Source: Schistosoma haematobium (lineage: Eukaryota; Platyhelminthes; Trematoda; Strigeidida; Schistosomatidae). Taken from it: a stretch of DNA of 64,000 bases. The stretch spans positions 15,157,924-15,221,923 of the forward strand of contig NC_067202.1 in NCBI RefSeq assembly GCF_000699445.3, in the 5' to 3' direction. Within the stretch, counting starts at the first letter, position 1, and each line of letters starts with the position of its first letter. The notes under the pieces were generated by a model. The model worked only from the letters and a program-made list of their open reading frames with translations. It was not told where the DNA came from and made no database searches. Of the stretch, positions 19,299-30,000 are shown in pieces. Both the position numbers and the translations under genes were made by a program.

Positions 19299-22200
19299 AG
19301 AAGTTAGCGTTCTCCCAGCAAATCCTAACGACCGGCTTAACGAATCGGCTCTAAACTTACAGGCGGCAAACGGAAAACCTAATGCTACGTATGGCAAAAG
19401 GTACGTTTACCTTAACGTGGGTTTACGCAAACCCATCCACTGGATCTTCGTTGTTGCAGATGTATCTATGCCAATCATTGGTATGGACCTTCTACAACAT
19501 CATAATCTGATCATCGATACGCGCAAACGGAGGCTAGTAGACGGAAACACTAATTTGTCCGTTTGCGTAACTTCCTTTTCTGGTTGCAAATTATCCCCAG
19601 TCACAATTAAGCACATGATAGACCCACTCTATCAGCCACTACTCGATAAGTACCCTGGGATACAACAAACTCAACCGAAACTACCGTGTGTAACCAACGA
19701 CGTTACACACCACATCACGACTACAGGACCACCTGTATTCTCTAAAGCACGACGACTAGCTCCCGAAAAGCTGAGGTTGGCGAAAAACGATTTCGACCAT
19801 ATGATTGACTTAGGAATCATACGACCGTCAAGTAGCCCATATGCATCTCCGTTGCACATGGTCCCTAAAAAGGACAGCAACGATGGGCGTCCAACTGGTG
19901 ACTATCGGCGATTGAACGCGAAAACCATTCCCGATCGTTACCCGTTGCCTCACATTCACGATTTGACAGCTACCTTGAAAGGTAAAACTGTCTTTTCGAA
20001 AATCGACTTGGTTAAAGCGTATAACCAAATCCCTATGGCTACTGACGACATACCGAAAACAGCTATCATTACTCCCTTTGGACTCTATGAATTTTTTTGA
20101 ATGCCTTTCGGTCTAAGAAACGCTTCCCAAACATTTCAAAGGTTCATAGACGACGTTTTCGAGGTCTCAACTTCGAACATGCGTATGTTGGCGACTGTCT
20201 AATAGCAAGTCTGGACAGAGAATCACATCTCAAGCATCTGGATCTTGTTTTCGAACGACTACAAAAACATGGCATTACTGTTAACGTTCAGAAATGCCAA
20301 ATCGGAGCTGACTCATTAGACTTCCTAGGACACACTATAGATGCTCAGGGCATTCCACCTCTTAGGACCAAAGTGGCGGCAATTCTGGATTACCCAGAAC
20401 CGACCACGATCAAGCAACTACGAACGTTTAACGGACTTGTAAGTTTCTATAGATGATTCATACCGAAATGCGCTTTACTCATGAAACCTCTTACCGACCA
20501 ACTTCGTGGAAATGCGAAATCCATTAATTTGGACGACACCGCACGAAAAGCATTCTCCACAGTTAAGGAACTGATTGCTAAAGCAACAATGCTCGCACAT
20601 CAGGACACCCGAGCACCCATTAGCATCGCAGTAGACGCATCCGACTCAGCAATCGGAGGAGTCTTACAACAATGGGTTAACAACTCCTGGCAACCTTTGG
20701 CATTTTCTCTAGACGGTTGCTAGACCCCGAATCGCGGTACATCACATTCGGTAGGGAACTCCTAGCTATGTATTGTGCTGTAAGGCATTTCCAACACTAT
20801 ATCGAAGGCCGTGAGTTCACTCTTTTCACGGACCATAAACCGCTCACTTTCTCGTTAAGCTCTCCTTCTGACAAGTACTCTCCCCGTGAGTCTCGACAAC
20901 ATTTCGCAGTTTACTTCAGATATTCAACACATCTCTGGAGCAAACAATGTAGTTGCAGACGCCTTATCTCGCATAACTTCCTTGAACAGTTTCCAAGGAA
21001 TCGACCTTCTTAAACTCACCGAGCTTCAAAAGAAGACAGTGATCTTCAGCACGAGTTATCGTCCACAACCCTTAAACTACGCATCAAACAGATGGGAACA
21101 GGTAAGGAAACCTTACTTTGTGACACATCTACAGGTAGGGATCGCCCAATCGTGCCGAAACATTATCGACGCAATGTCTTCAATACATTGCACAAACTTT
21201 CTCATCCAGGTTTTCGTGCAACCATCAGACTTATAGCAGAACAGTTTTGCTGGCCTGGCATGAATAGAGACGTGAGGGAGTGGGCACGCCCCTGTGTAAG
21301 CTGCCAAAAATCTAAGGTTATCAGACACAATAAATGTTCCTTAGGCTCGTTTAAAACTCCCGATGCTCGTTTCGACCATGTTCACCTGGATTTGGTAGGA
21401 CCGTTACCAGATTCAAATGGATACTCTTACCTTTTAACCTGTGTAGACCGTTCCACTCGATGGCCAGAAGCAGTACCTATCAAGGACATCACTGCTGAAA
21501 CAGTGGCCCGCACCTTCGTCGAACGATTGGTAGCAAACTTCGGCTGCCCTTCAACCATCACTACACACCGCGGACGTCAGTTCGAATCTGAACTTTTCCG
21601 TCGTCTGACCACACTTTTAGGAATCACTCGCTTCCGAACGACCGCCTACCATCCACAAGCAAACGGGTTGGTAGAACGTTTTCACCGACAACTAAAAGCT
21701 TCCCCATCAGCTGCAAACGTTTCACAGTGGACCGACGCTCTTCCACTTGTCTTACTAGGTATCCGCAATGCAGTGAAAGCTGACATTGGATACACTGCGG
21801 CTCAACTCGTTTATGGAACGACACTTCGACTTCCAGGAGAATTTGTGGATCCTTCGTCCTCTTCAATGAACATGGATCTAACCTCCTGCACGAACAGGTT
21901 TACAAACGCAATGCGTTCAGTTAAACCTGCTTCCACTCGACCTCAATCAACTGATGTTTTCGTTCAACCTGACTTACGATATAGTACACACGTTTTCATT
22001 CGTCGAGACTCGCATTGACGACCTTTCGAATCAGCATACGAAGGACCTTTCAAAGTTCTTCAACGCGAACCGAAGTACTATCTAATCGATAAGAACGGAA
22101 CCAACGATAGCATCAGCATCGATCGCCTCAAAGCAGCGTATTTAGAAGGAAATCCTATTCACGTCGATTTTCCTTCGGTACAATCGAACGACACGACTCC

Positions 22201-22330
22201 ACTCATAATTCCTCAATCGACAACCAACACACGCGATGATACTCCGAATGTATCTGAAAATAAACTTAAAACGACGCGTTCTGGAAGAAGAGTTAGATTT
22301 CCAGAACATTTAAACGACTATTGCACGTAA
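19298..22330 (+). pseudogene. pol of unit 2
   Basis: This has the same domains and the same lethal changes as unit 1: stops at about 20098, 20454 and 22016, the YVGD box at about 20185 and TTHRGRQF in integrase. Two additional one-base losses in homopolymers shift the frame, at the run before CGAGGTCTCAACT (~20157) and in the A run near 21028. These make unit 2 the more broken copy in this assembly. Confidence 0.85.
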
Positions 22331-22802
22331 GGCACCACTAGACATTTAATACTATCTCGATCTTTCTTTTTACGACATATAATATATTTTAAAAAAATAC
22401 AATTTTAATATGCCTATATATTTTTATTTCAAAAAAACAAAAAAACATTATAAATTTTTTTAACGAAATTACGTGTAAATCAGTTTATATTCCAATTTTT
22501 TTCGCCGACATTGTGTTTTTACGCACATACGAGTGTATTTCGACATGCACTTCCATTTTCTTTTTTCTTTTCCAGGACGGCTGGAAAAGAACGATGACGT
22601 TTAGGAGGAAGTGAAATTTTCATTGTACATTTTCTTTTTTTACTATGTTGTACCTCGGTCCCATATAGGAAGGAAAGACGACCAGACGCTGCTAATCCTA
22701 GCAAGCTATCAGAAGAGTGTTTACCAACGACAAACTCGCTGGGTTTAAACTTCTGGCTGGCCACGTCTCAGGGTCATCATTAACCCACTAGGGGGAGTGA
22801 TC

Positions 22803-23128
22803 TGTAGCGGTAAATAAATCCCCAAAATAAATAGCCCTGTAAGTCTTCGACATTGGATGCTGACCATATGTTTTAGTGGACTCATCTAGCTGAAGGCGCT
22901 CGGTCAGGCATCCGCACCAGATCACGTGTGGTAACGCCGTGCTCAACAACTACTACTGCAATCGCTAGCCAGATTAGATCAGAGAATTCCGATTTATTGG
23001 TTATCGCCAAATACACTCTTCCGATCTCCTCGACTCTGTCTTTTGATTTCTCTCGGTGGGTACAAATCATATTAGAAGGTGTTACTGGTAGAAGCGTTGT
23101 CAAACACTGAATACCTGTGTCATCTTCA
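22803..23128 (+). repeat. LTR 3 of the array (3' LTR)
   Basis: 326 bp, TGTAGCGG...TCTTCA. Position 323 is T, against A in LTR1 and LTR2. It is followed directly by the AGAT target duplication and the right half of the older LTR. Confidence 0.93.
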
Positions 23129-24056
23129 AGATCATGTGTGGGAACGCCGTGCTCAACATCTACTGCAATCGCAAGCCAGATTAGATCAGACGATTCTCGA
23201 TATATCAATATTCATCAAATATATCTTCCAATCTCCTCGATTCTGTCTTTTGATTTCTCTTGGTGAGGACGAGTTATATTAGGTGTTACTGGCCAAAGCG
23301 CTGTCAAACACTGAATACTTGTGGCATCTTCATTGGTGAGCCTAACGTGATCTGGTACACCAAGTCGTAAACTGCGAGTCTATTCCTTTTTGGGATTCTG
23401 TATATTATTGCCTTATCTTAATTTTTTATACACTGTGCTATTTTTTTCGTGCTTTTTGGACATATATATATTTTTCCTTCGTTCATTATCGTACTTCATA
23501 TTTCATCATGACTGAACAGACACCAAAATTACTTAAGCTTAAGACTTTGTCCCCACCTTAGTTTCAACTCATGCCTTTCTGACCCGACAACATCGAAGCC
23601 TGGTTTTGCTACGCAGAAGCCGATTTCTCCGAGCACGGCGTGAACGACACACGTGCACAATTCCTCGCGGTAGTCAAGGCATTACCGCGCGAATTTTACA
23701 GGTACGTATGTTTCTGAACCTTACGAAACGCTGAAACGTTCTATTCTTAAACGCGGAGACCTAACCGATAGACAAAGTTAGACAAACTCCTTAATAACAT
23801 CGACCTGTCGCAAGGAATAAGAGAGGTTATCGACCAAAGAACTTTCAATGATGGCGTATTTAAACAATTTTTTCGTCAAAACTTCCTCAACAGGTGCAAG
23901 CTGTGCTTGTCTCCGGATATATTGATAATCTATCAAATATATCTTCGAACCTCTTCGCTTCTGACTCCTGGTTTCTCTTAGTAGACACGCTTATGTTATA
24001 GAAGGTGTTACTGGTTAAGGTGTTATCAAACTTCAATTTCTTGTGGCATCTTAAAG
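23129..24056 (+). mobile_element. Older, decayed Boudicca-like element (right part)
   Basis: 23129-23332 is the right part of the interrupted target LTR, ending in TTCA. It is followed by a tRNA-Trp-like primer site (23334), the leader, and a gag remnant from ATG 23508 to about 23912 with the same TAG and TGA stops, plus deletions. Around 23913-24056 the sequence jumps to another LTR-like block ('atatcttcgaacctcttcgc', 'gaaggtgttactggttaa'), so almost all of pol has been lost. Its clear divergence from the nested array shows that it is older. Confidence 0.8.
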
Positions 24057-24249
24057 GCACTGATTTTTTTCTGACATGGATACTGGTCTGCTCATGATTA
24101 CCGGAGTACAAACTGGACAGTTCTAGCAATTACTAGTTATCATCTCAATTCGACCATTTGTGCTGATCAGGCTTTTTGAAAAACGATTCATCCAACGGGT
24201 ACCCTCGTAGCAGGTAGTGATACCTGCAGTGATACCTGTAGTGGTGTAT

Positions 24250-25096
24250 AATTATGGTCTACTATGATAGTAGTACTGCTATAATAATAGACCTCATCCT
24301 AAAATCTCAGATTTGTCATGGTATAACTGCCTAATCTATAAGATCTTACGTGGAAGTCACATCATCGCCTATACCAACCTACTGCATCGAAACAATTACC
24401 AATAAATGATGAGGAAAAAGCTTAGGCTAGAGATAGAACAATAAATTTTATATGAATAAAATATATAAGGTAACATTCCGCAAGGACCACGCCTACATGA
24501 CCGAGCCATGCCATTCGATCAACTCTCATTCAACTCCTTATTCTCGACTTCTCCATCATTGGGTTTTTCTCCGCGTTAAATATTGAATATCTATTTTTCC
24601 AGTAGTATCGTGTACAGCTTTGAGAATTGTGTGGTTATGGTCCAATTCCACTACAGTGGTATTAGCCCCAACCAGACAATCCACAAAACTGAACATGTGT
24701 TAACTAGGAAAATTTATATTCAGCAACAGAGCAGATCAACGATGGAAAAGGCGGGAAGAATTAATCTGATTTATTCGAATGACACGGCTCAGCCTCGCAA
24801 ATGTGGTCATTCTGTATAGCTTGTCTTTAATCACATTAAATATATTATCATATCTTCAGACCAAAACTGTTCTTCAGAAGAAATAAGATTCACGTTGTTA
24901 ATTGTCAAGATACGATGAATCAGTGCAGACAATGATATGACTTCCACGTAAAGTCTATTAGATTAAGCAGTTACATCATGACAAATGTACAATTTTAGGA
25001 TTAGGTTTATTATTAAAGAAGCACTATTAACTATGCAGACCATAATTTTACAGGTCTATTATTAAAATAGTACAAATAACGACGTAGACCATAATT
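24250..25096. mobile_element. DNA transposon-like element with ~120-165 bp terminal inverted repeats
   Basis: Left arm 24250-24370 and right arm 24931-25095 are inverted copies. Shared blocks include ATTATGGTCTAC, AATAATAGACCT, ATCCTAAAAT, TTTGTCATG, TAACTGC.TAATCTA and TTACGTGGAAGTCA. The right arm contains the terminal motif twice. The interior of about 560 bp has no recognisable transposase; an ORF of 78 codons (24583-24819) lacks any known motif. I could not define a target duplication, so the superfamily is open. Confidence 0.65.
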
Positions 25097-25640
25097 CTAC
25101 ATATATACTATGTGGTTCAACCACGTACGACATACCTCCGTGGTACATCTCACGGAACATCTCTTTAAAAGGAGACGGAAGTTCTGAGTTTCAGTCGGAA
25201 ATCAGGAGAAATGTTATTTCCTGTCGATCCTTCAGAAGTCATTAGAAACTCAATCATCTCTAGAATACGTTACGTATTGACAAACGGAGGAAACCTGATA
25301 ACAATATTTGTACATCTTCGAATATGTCGTCGAAACTTACTGATTCGGAAAGCCGTAGATTTATTACGGTGGCAGATTTATGACATATTGTTTGCCTTTA
25401 CACCCATCATGACAAAACAATGCAAATAAATAAAGACGCATTAGACCTTTATTATAAATGGTTCATAAACGCATTTCACTTGTTTCACTAGAAAAATCAG
25501 CCGAATCGCACATGGTAGCATTGCAATATAAAGAATTGACCGTCCAGTATTTGAGCAAAATTCGTATCAAAGCCCAGTATTATTTAAAACTAAGATATTG
25601 GCAGTTGATTGATCACTGGGTGGCCATCAATGTCATGCTT
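25097..25640. other. No gene recognised
   Basis: Two short plus ORFs (25211-25429, 25458-25646) show no recognisable domain. An imperfect short inverted repeat (gtggttcaaccacgtac) occurs near 25110. Confidence 0.4.
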
Positions 25641-25659
25641 GTCTAGTCCTTACTAGTGC

Positions 25660-25935
25660 AGATCGAATGCTATCGACCATGTTGCAATGTGGCCACTAGT
25701 CTAGGTGACTCGACACTGCGGGCACTATGTATTGAGATTTAGATGGTAGTTGGAGGTAGTCAACAGGAAACCCTGGACCCGGGTTTCGTGCTACTTGGCA
25801 CTCGTCAGCAAGGTGTACCTGTAATCTTGAGGGAACTGGTGCTCCCTGTCGGATTCGATCTCGTGTCACCCAGCTTCACAGTCAGAGACGTTACCACTGA
25901 GCTATCCGAGCCGTGACTAACCTCCTGTAGGACTG
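25660..25935 (-). mobile_element. Second hammerhead SINE family, antisense copy
   Basis: Read on the minus strand: tRNA-like head (GATAGCTCAGTGGTAACG as A box, GATCGAATCCGACAGGG as B box), then a hammerhead with sequence different from the 62.8 kb family, then a tail. A decayed copy in the opposite orientation lies immediately to the right (25985-26150), heads facing. Confidence 0.75.
25771..25813 (-). ncRNA. Hammerhead ribozyme motif, intact (family 2)
   Basis: Minus strand: CCTTG / CTGACGA / GTGC-caagta-GCAC / GAA / ACCCGGGT / C / CAGGG. Stem I pairs with one U-G wobble, stem II pairs perfectly over 4 bp, and stem III is an 8-base self-complementary sequence. All conserved core bases of a hammerhead are present. 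Confidence 0.8.
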
Positions 25936-25984
25936 AGATGTAATCACAATTGATTGATCACTGGGTGGTGATCAATGTCGTGCT

Positions 25985-26150
25985 TGTCTAGTCCTGACTG
26001 TGAAGCTAGAAGACACGATATTGAATCCGACAGGGAGCACCAGTTTTCTTCAAGATTACAGGTGCACCTTGCTGACAAGTTCCTAGTAGCACGAAACCCG
26101 TCTCTAGGGTTTTGCTGTCGACTACCTCAAACCACCATCTAATCTCACTA
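25985..26150 (+). repeat. Family-2 hammerhead SINE, decayed sense partner
   Basis: Sense copy with B-box-like ATTGAATCCGACAGGG and a mutated hammerhead (CTGACAA core, GTTC/GCAC stem II). With 25660-25935 it forms a head-to-head inverted pair. Confidence 0.7.
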
Positions 26151-26604
26151 AGATATTGGACTAGATTCAATATCCAGTGCTCGTGATACCATCTGCTGAA
26201 TCGAAGATGACTATTCGTTGCTAAACTTATATTACGCCCACAAAGCACGACTTTATGTCAGCATAGTGTATTGTATAGAGGATTTCATCCATGAAATGGA
26301 TGAAAGTGTTGTGGTGTTGGTTATCAACGTCTAAAACAAACCATACTATAATTCTACATTGATAAGCCCGGATAAAGAAACTCAGCCTGTCATTAATTCC
26401 CCCTCTGACTTTAACTTAGTCGATTGATTTTCACAGATGCTAACCCGTTATTCTATTAGTTCGTCGACTAATGCTCACGTGTATTATAATGTTGCGATAG
26501 TGATTAGTATCCATGACTTGCTCGCTCAGTTATTAATAGTAATTGATCATCTATATTATAATCTACAATGGTTAATTAGCAAAATTTAGAAGCATTTACA
26601 TGCT

Positions 26605-26760
26605 GAGATATGATGACGGTTGGAGGTAGTCTACAGGAAACTCTGGGCCTAGGTTTCGTACTACTTGGCACTCACCAGCAAATTGTACCTGTAATCTTGA
26701 GGAACTGATGCCTCCTGATCGATTTGGTCCCATGTCATCACTCTGCAATGAGAATAACTC
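26605..26760 (-). repeat. Family-2 hammerhead SINE, decayed antisense copy
   Basis: The hammerhead region has core CTGGTGA (A6 changed) and stem III ACCTAGG; B-box-like sequence follows. Not expected to cleave. Confidence 0.65.
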
Positions 26761-27294
26761 ATTATGGTATCTCACTCCATTATAGTGTAGTCAACTCATT
26801 GTCAGATATGTCAGCTTGCGAACGAAGAAAAGTGTTTATCCGTAGGGACACATGGTCTTGCACTCGGACAGCTAAATGTTGATAGGTTGAAGTCATTTGA
26901 TGCTGCACATACATTTGTTCATTTCTTTCATTTCTGTGCTAAAAATTACAACGATTACATGATTTGTCAACATATAAGCTCATTTAAAGTGTCATCGCGA
27001 TATTACCAGCTTTAAATAAGTAAGTATAAATACCTACAGTCTGATACTATCAGCTATTTAATAACCCGAGAATCTGTCTTGCTGATACTGGGACAGGTGC
27101 TGATATCCTTCCAGTTAGACAAAACAAATGTGACACAAACTAGCATCCAATTCGCAAATTCATCAACAATGACAAGAGCTAGGTTAACCGGAACGATACA
27201 CTGTACTTTATTAATAACAAGTGATTCCATGGTTATCATAAAGAGTAGCATGAGGATTAACGCGAAAACCTAAGGCACTAGAGAAAACGTTAAG

Positions 27295-27600
27295 CCATTA
27301 ACACGGATTAGCTCCACTGGTCACAGCTTCTCACTAGAACTCCGAGAATTCCCTCACGATGCTAGTCACTAGTAAGCACATGGTAATTATTAGCATATAG
27401 TTGTGGAGATTATTAAGTTCTTGATTGAGATTGAGGAGTCACAAAATAGAACGAAACGATCGTCCAGTGCTTTCTAGTTTTTAATGGTTGTCTAATACAA
27501 ATCGGCTCAAGACTTGAATCAAAAACTTAATATTCTGCATAACATTATACTGATATTGTGATTTTAATGGCTGTTTAACGGATTTACTACTTAAATGCCC
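27295..27600 (+). repeat. Fold-back fragment of the hammerhead SINE family
   Basis: The segment starts with the companion block also found at 47.15 and 52.6 kb (ACTAGAACTCCGAGAATTCC), then an antisense tail (TTGTGGAGATTATTAAG...). This is fused directly to the 3' half of a sense hammerhead (GAGGAGTC..., GAAACGATCGTC, CAGTGCTTTCTAG). The 5' stem I strand is missing. Confidence 0.6.
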
Positions 27601-28362
27601 GTATTTGATTGCAGTTTATTGCTCGTTTACCTCATATCTTATTTTTTAGCTAACCATTAACATATGACCTTAATACAACGCTACACAATATTTGATGAGA
27701 ATACGTTTCATACCTTCGATTATGGACCAATAATCAAGTAATCGGAGGTATGTTGATACATGGTGAAAACTTGACATCAGTCAACTGATCTCAGTTAGGG
27801 TGATTCATCATATTTAAAAACATTGACTGTTTCCAGTGAGTAAATAGACAACCAGTTGTTCTATAAATACAACTAGATATGTGAACACATCGAAAAATTC
27901 ATAAAATGAGCCCAAACCTTACATGTGAGTACCTAGCAAAGAAAGCGCGTATACATTACGGTTAGTTTGTTTAGGATACTACAGCATCTAATAACTGAGA
28001 TATAAACCAAGACTAATGTAGTTGAACAACCAAACTACTTACTCTGAATGATATAAAAAGCTTGAAACTGCGCTGTAGTGCTGTGAATCTATTGTGAATA
28101 AATTCACTGACTTATAGTGTTTGTTCTCAATATTACTGAGATTGCTTATTGAACTTTAAATAAAGCGACCTTGTCGAGGTTACAGATTTAAGTTGTATTA
28201 CAAGTTAGCGTCCTCATTACTTACGATTTAACTATAGCTCAATATATCTCAGTCACTATTATTGCTAACTTGATTCGTTAATTTAATTTTCAAGTAATAT
28301 TTTGTCTTATTTTCCTTCGTTTAAGGGCCTTAAAACCGAAATTACTTCAAATTTTATAAATG

Positions 28363-28444
28363 TACCCGAGTTCCCAATTTTGGGGAAATTTTGAGGAAAT
28401 GACACAAAAACCTCAAGATTTTCCCAAACTTGGGAGCTCGGGTA
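28363..28444 (+). ncRNA. Hairpin of 34-bp arms, pre-miRNA-like or tiny MITE
   Basis: The arms run 28363-28396 and 28411-28444 with a 14-base loop. Reading RNA from the plus strand, 30 pairs are Watson-Crick, three are G-U (arm positions 9, 23, 28) and one is mismatched (position 16). It begins TACCCGAG and ends CTCGGGTA. No host gene surrounds it. It could equally be a minimal palindromic transposon; no target duplication was found. Confidence 0.45.
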
Positions 28445-28589
28445 TCAACTCAACTAGTGTTGATAGTTTCATTCAATATGAAATGAAGTAGTCCGGAGAT
28501 ATATTTGAAAGGTTATTTATATGTGGGGAAGAGTTTGCTCTAAGCTGGCTAGAAGTTTCGAGGGATGCGTAGCATAGTGTGCCCACTTG

Positions 28590-28680
28590 AAACTTGGTGT
28601 GGATGCATGACCGAGTGGCTTCAGCTAGGGCGTGTCCAGTAAAACGAATGAGGTCAACAACAATGTCGACGCTTTACAGA
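28590..28680 (-). repeat. Boudicca-like LTR fragment, antisense
   Basis: About 90 bp, diverged, containing the GCATGACCGAGTGGCTTCAG and AAAACGAATGAGGTCA blocks, which are the reverse complement of the LTR segment around positions 60-120. Confidence 0.55.
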
Positions 28681-29014
28681 ACTAAATATTTCAGGTATTT
28701 ATTTACTGCTATACATTTGTCAGTGGCTTACAAGTTGGCCGCAAAATTGTACATAGCACTAAGATGTAAACTAAATTTTTTTAATAGACACAGATAGTCG
28801 TTTATCAGTTCATCTTTCATTCTTATTTGAGATCATCGATTGATTTACAGCTATTTCATATCATCTTTGAGCTTTTCATATACGAGTTACTGGATCAAAG
28901 AAATGTAATTAATGGTTCCAAATTTATTTGTTATCTTAACTTCGTATGCCTATGTAAGTCATGGGACTAAGAATTTTGTTTGTCATTAATAATACAGTAA
29001 GGGGTGTGTTTATG

Positions 29015-29170
29015 GTAATACATTACGGTGATATTACAGTGTCATACATGTTTTCATACCGAGTAATCGATTCTTGGAACCTGTTGCGCAAAGAAGTGCT
29101 ATCCGCCCCTTCAACTGACTCATCCAAGAGAATACTAGACACTCTTAGAAACTTACTAGAAAAGGACTAA
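29015..29170 (+). pseudogene. LINE (CR1-like) RT C-terminal fragment
   Basis: The end of a reverse transcriptase ORF: VIDSWNLLRKEVLSAPSTDS followed by a stop at 29168. The same C-terminal pattern (V..WN.LP..V.SAP..N.FK..L) closes the LINE at 31380, so this is a second, 5'-truncated copy about 1 kb upstream. Confidence 0.7.
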
Positions 29171-30000
29171 CACAGGCTTTAGACCTTATATCCTCAATAC
29201 ACAAATCTGAATCCTGAATACGACGTAATATTTAAAGCTGTAAGTTCCTCTCAGTTTTTTAAATCAAATCCTTTCATCCTATTCTACTGAGAGTTGAAGG
29301 ACAACATAGACATTATGTGGTGAAAACTGTCCAAATTGTCTTAGACATGGGCGCAGTTGCTAACTAACGATATTGGACGATGTCACAATCTATCTGTAAT
29401 TAATAATGGAAAGATACACTATTAGGTTTCGGCTAAGTAATTAAAGAAGCCGTCATTACTACGAAACTTTGAGAAGTGGGATTTGGTGGATGGTTGGTTT
29501 TTGTCCAGCCCTACATCGGAATCCTTATAAGGTCTAAAAACCTTTTTATGTTTTCCTGACTTTTAACGAATCCTAAGGTGATATTAATCTGGAAGCAAAC
29601 CAAACTGAATTTCCAGGCAACATTTTAATTGAGTAATATCAAAAACAAAGTTAATTCATCATCTCAAAAGGATACCTTAAGTGAGTTGGGAAAGTTAAGT
29701 TGATGATTAAGCACCTATTTTTAGGCATACTAAATAGTGTGATATTTTATCCCACATGTTCCACTTTCACGATAGAAACTATCAGTAGAAATTATTTGCC
29801 TGAAATATAAGGTTAGTAGCGTCACTCACCTACTCTTAAGCTCTGCTATTTTTGTCCGCCCTTACTGTTTGAAAGTTCCCGAAATCAAACTCACAACTAT
29901 CTATGTTTTTATCAATGTAGTTGTGTTTATCCTAGAGGTTTGTTCATAACACCTAGGTGCAATATCCATTTCAAAGAGAACGTAAGCGTTGGTTTAACAA

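Larger units (their letters stand above)
13591..23128 (+). mobile_element. Tandem Boudicca/CsRn1-type Gypsy array: LTR-int-LTR-int-LTR
   Basis: Two internal regions of about 4.28 kb alternate with three LTRs of 326 bp (13591, 18199, 22803), giving repeat periods of 4608 and 4604 bp. One 4-bp target duplication AGAT (13587-13590 and 23129-23132) flanks the whole array, so it behaves as one insertion, not two. The 326-bp LTR, the tRNA-Trp-like primer site and the Pol features fit the CsRn1/Kabuki clade and the schistosome element Boudicca. Each unit is about 4.93 kb. I recall roughly 5.9 kb for Boudicca, consistent with the gag-protease deletion seen here. Both units carry the same stops and active-site changes and are non-autonomous. 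Confidence 0.92.

Noticed and set aside
24583..24819. 78-codon plus ORF inside the long-TIR element
   Set aside because: No transposase or other motif recognised; composition fits random open frame.
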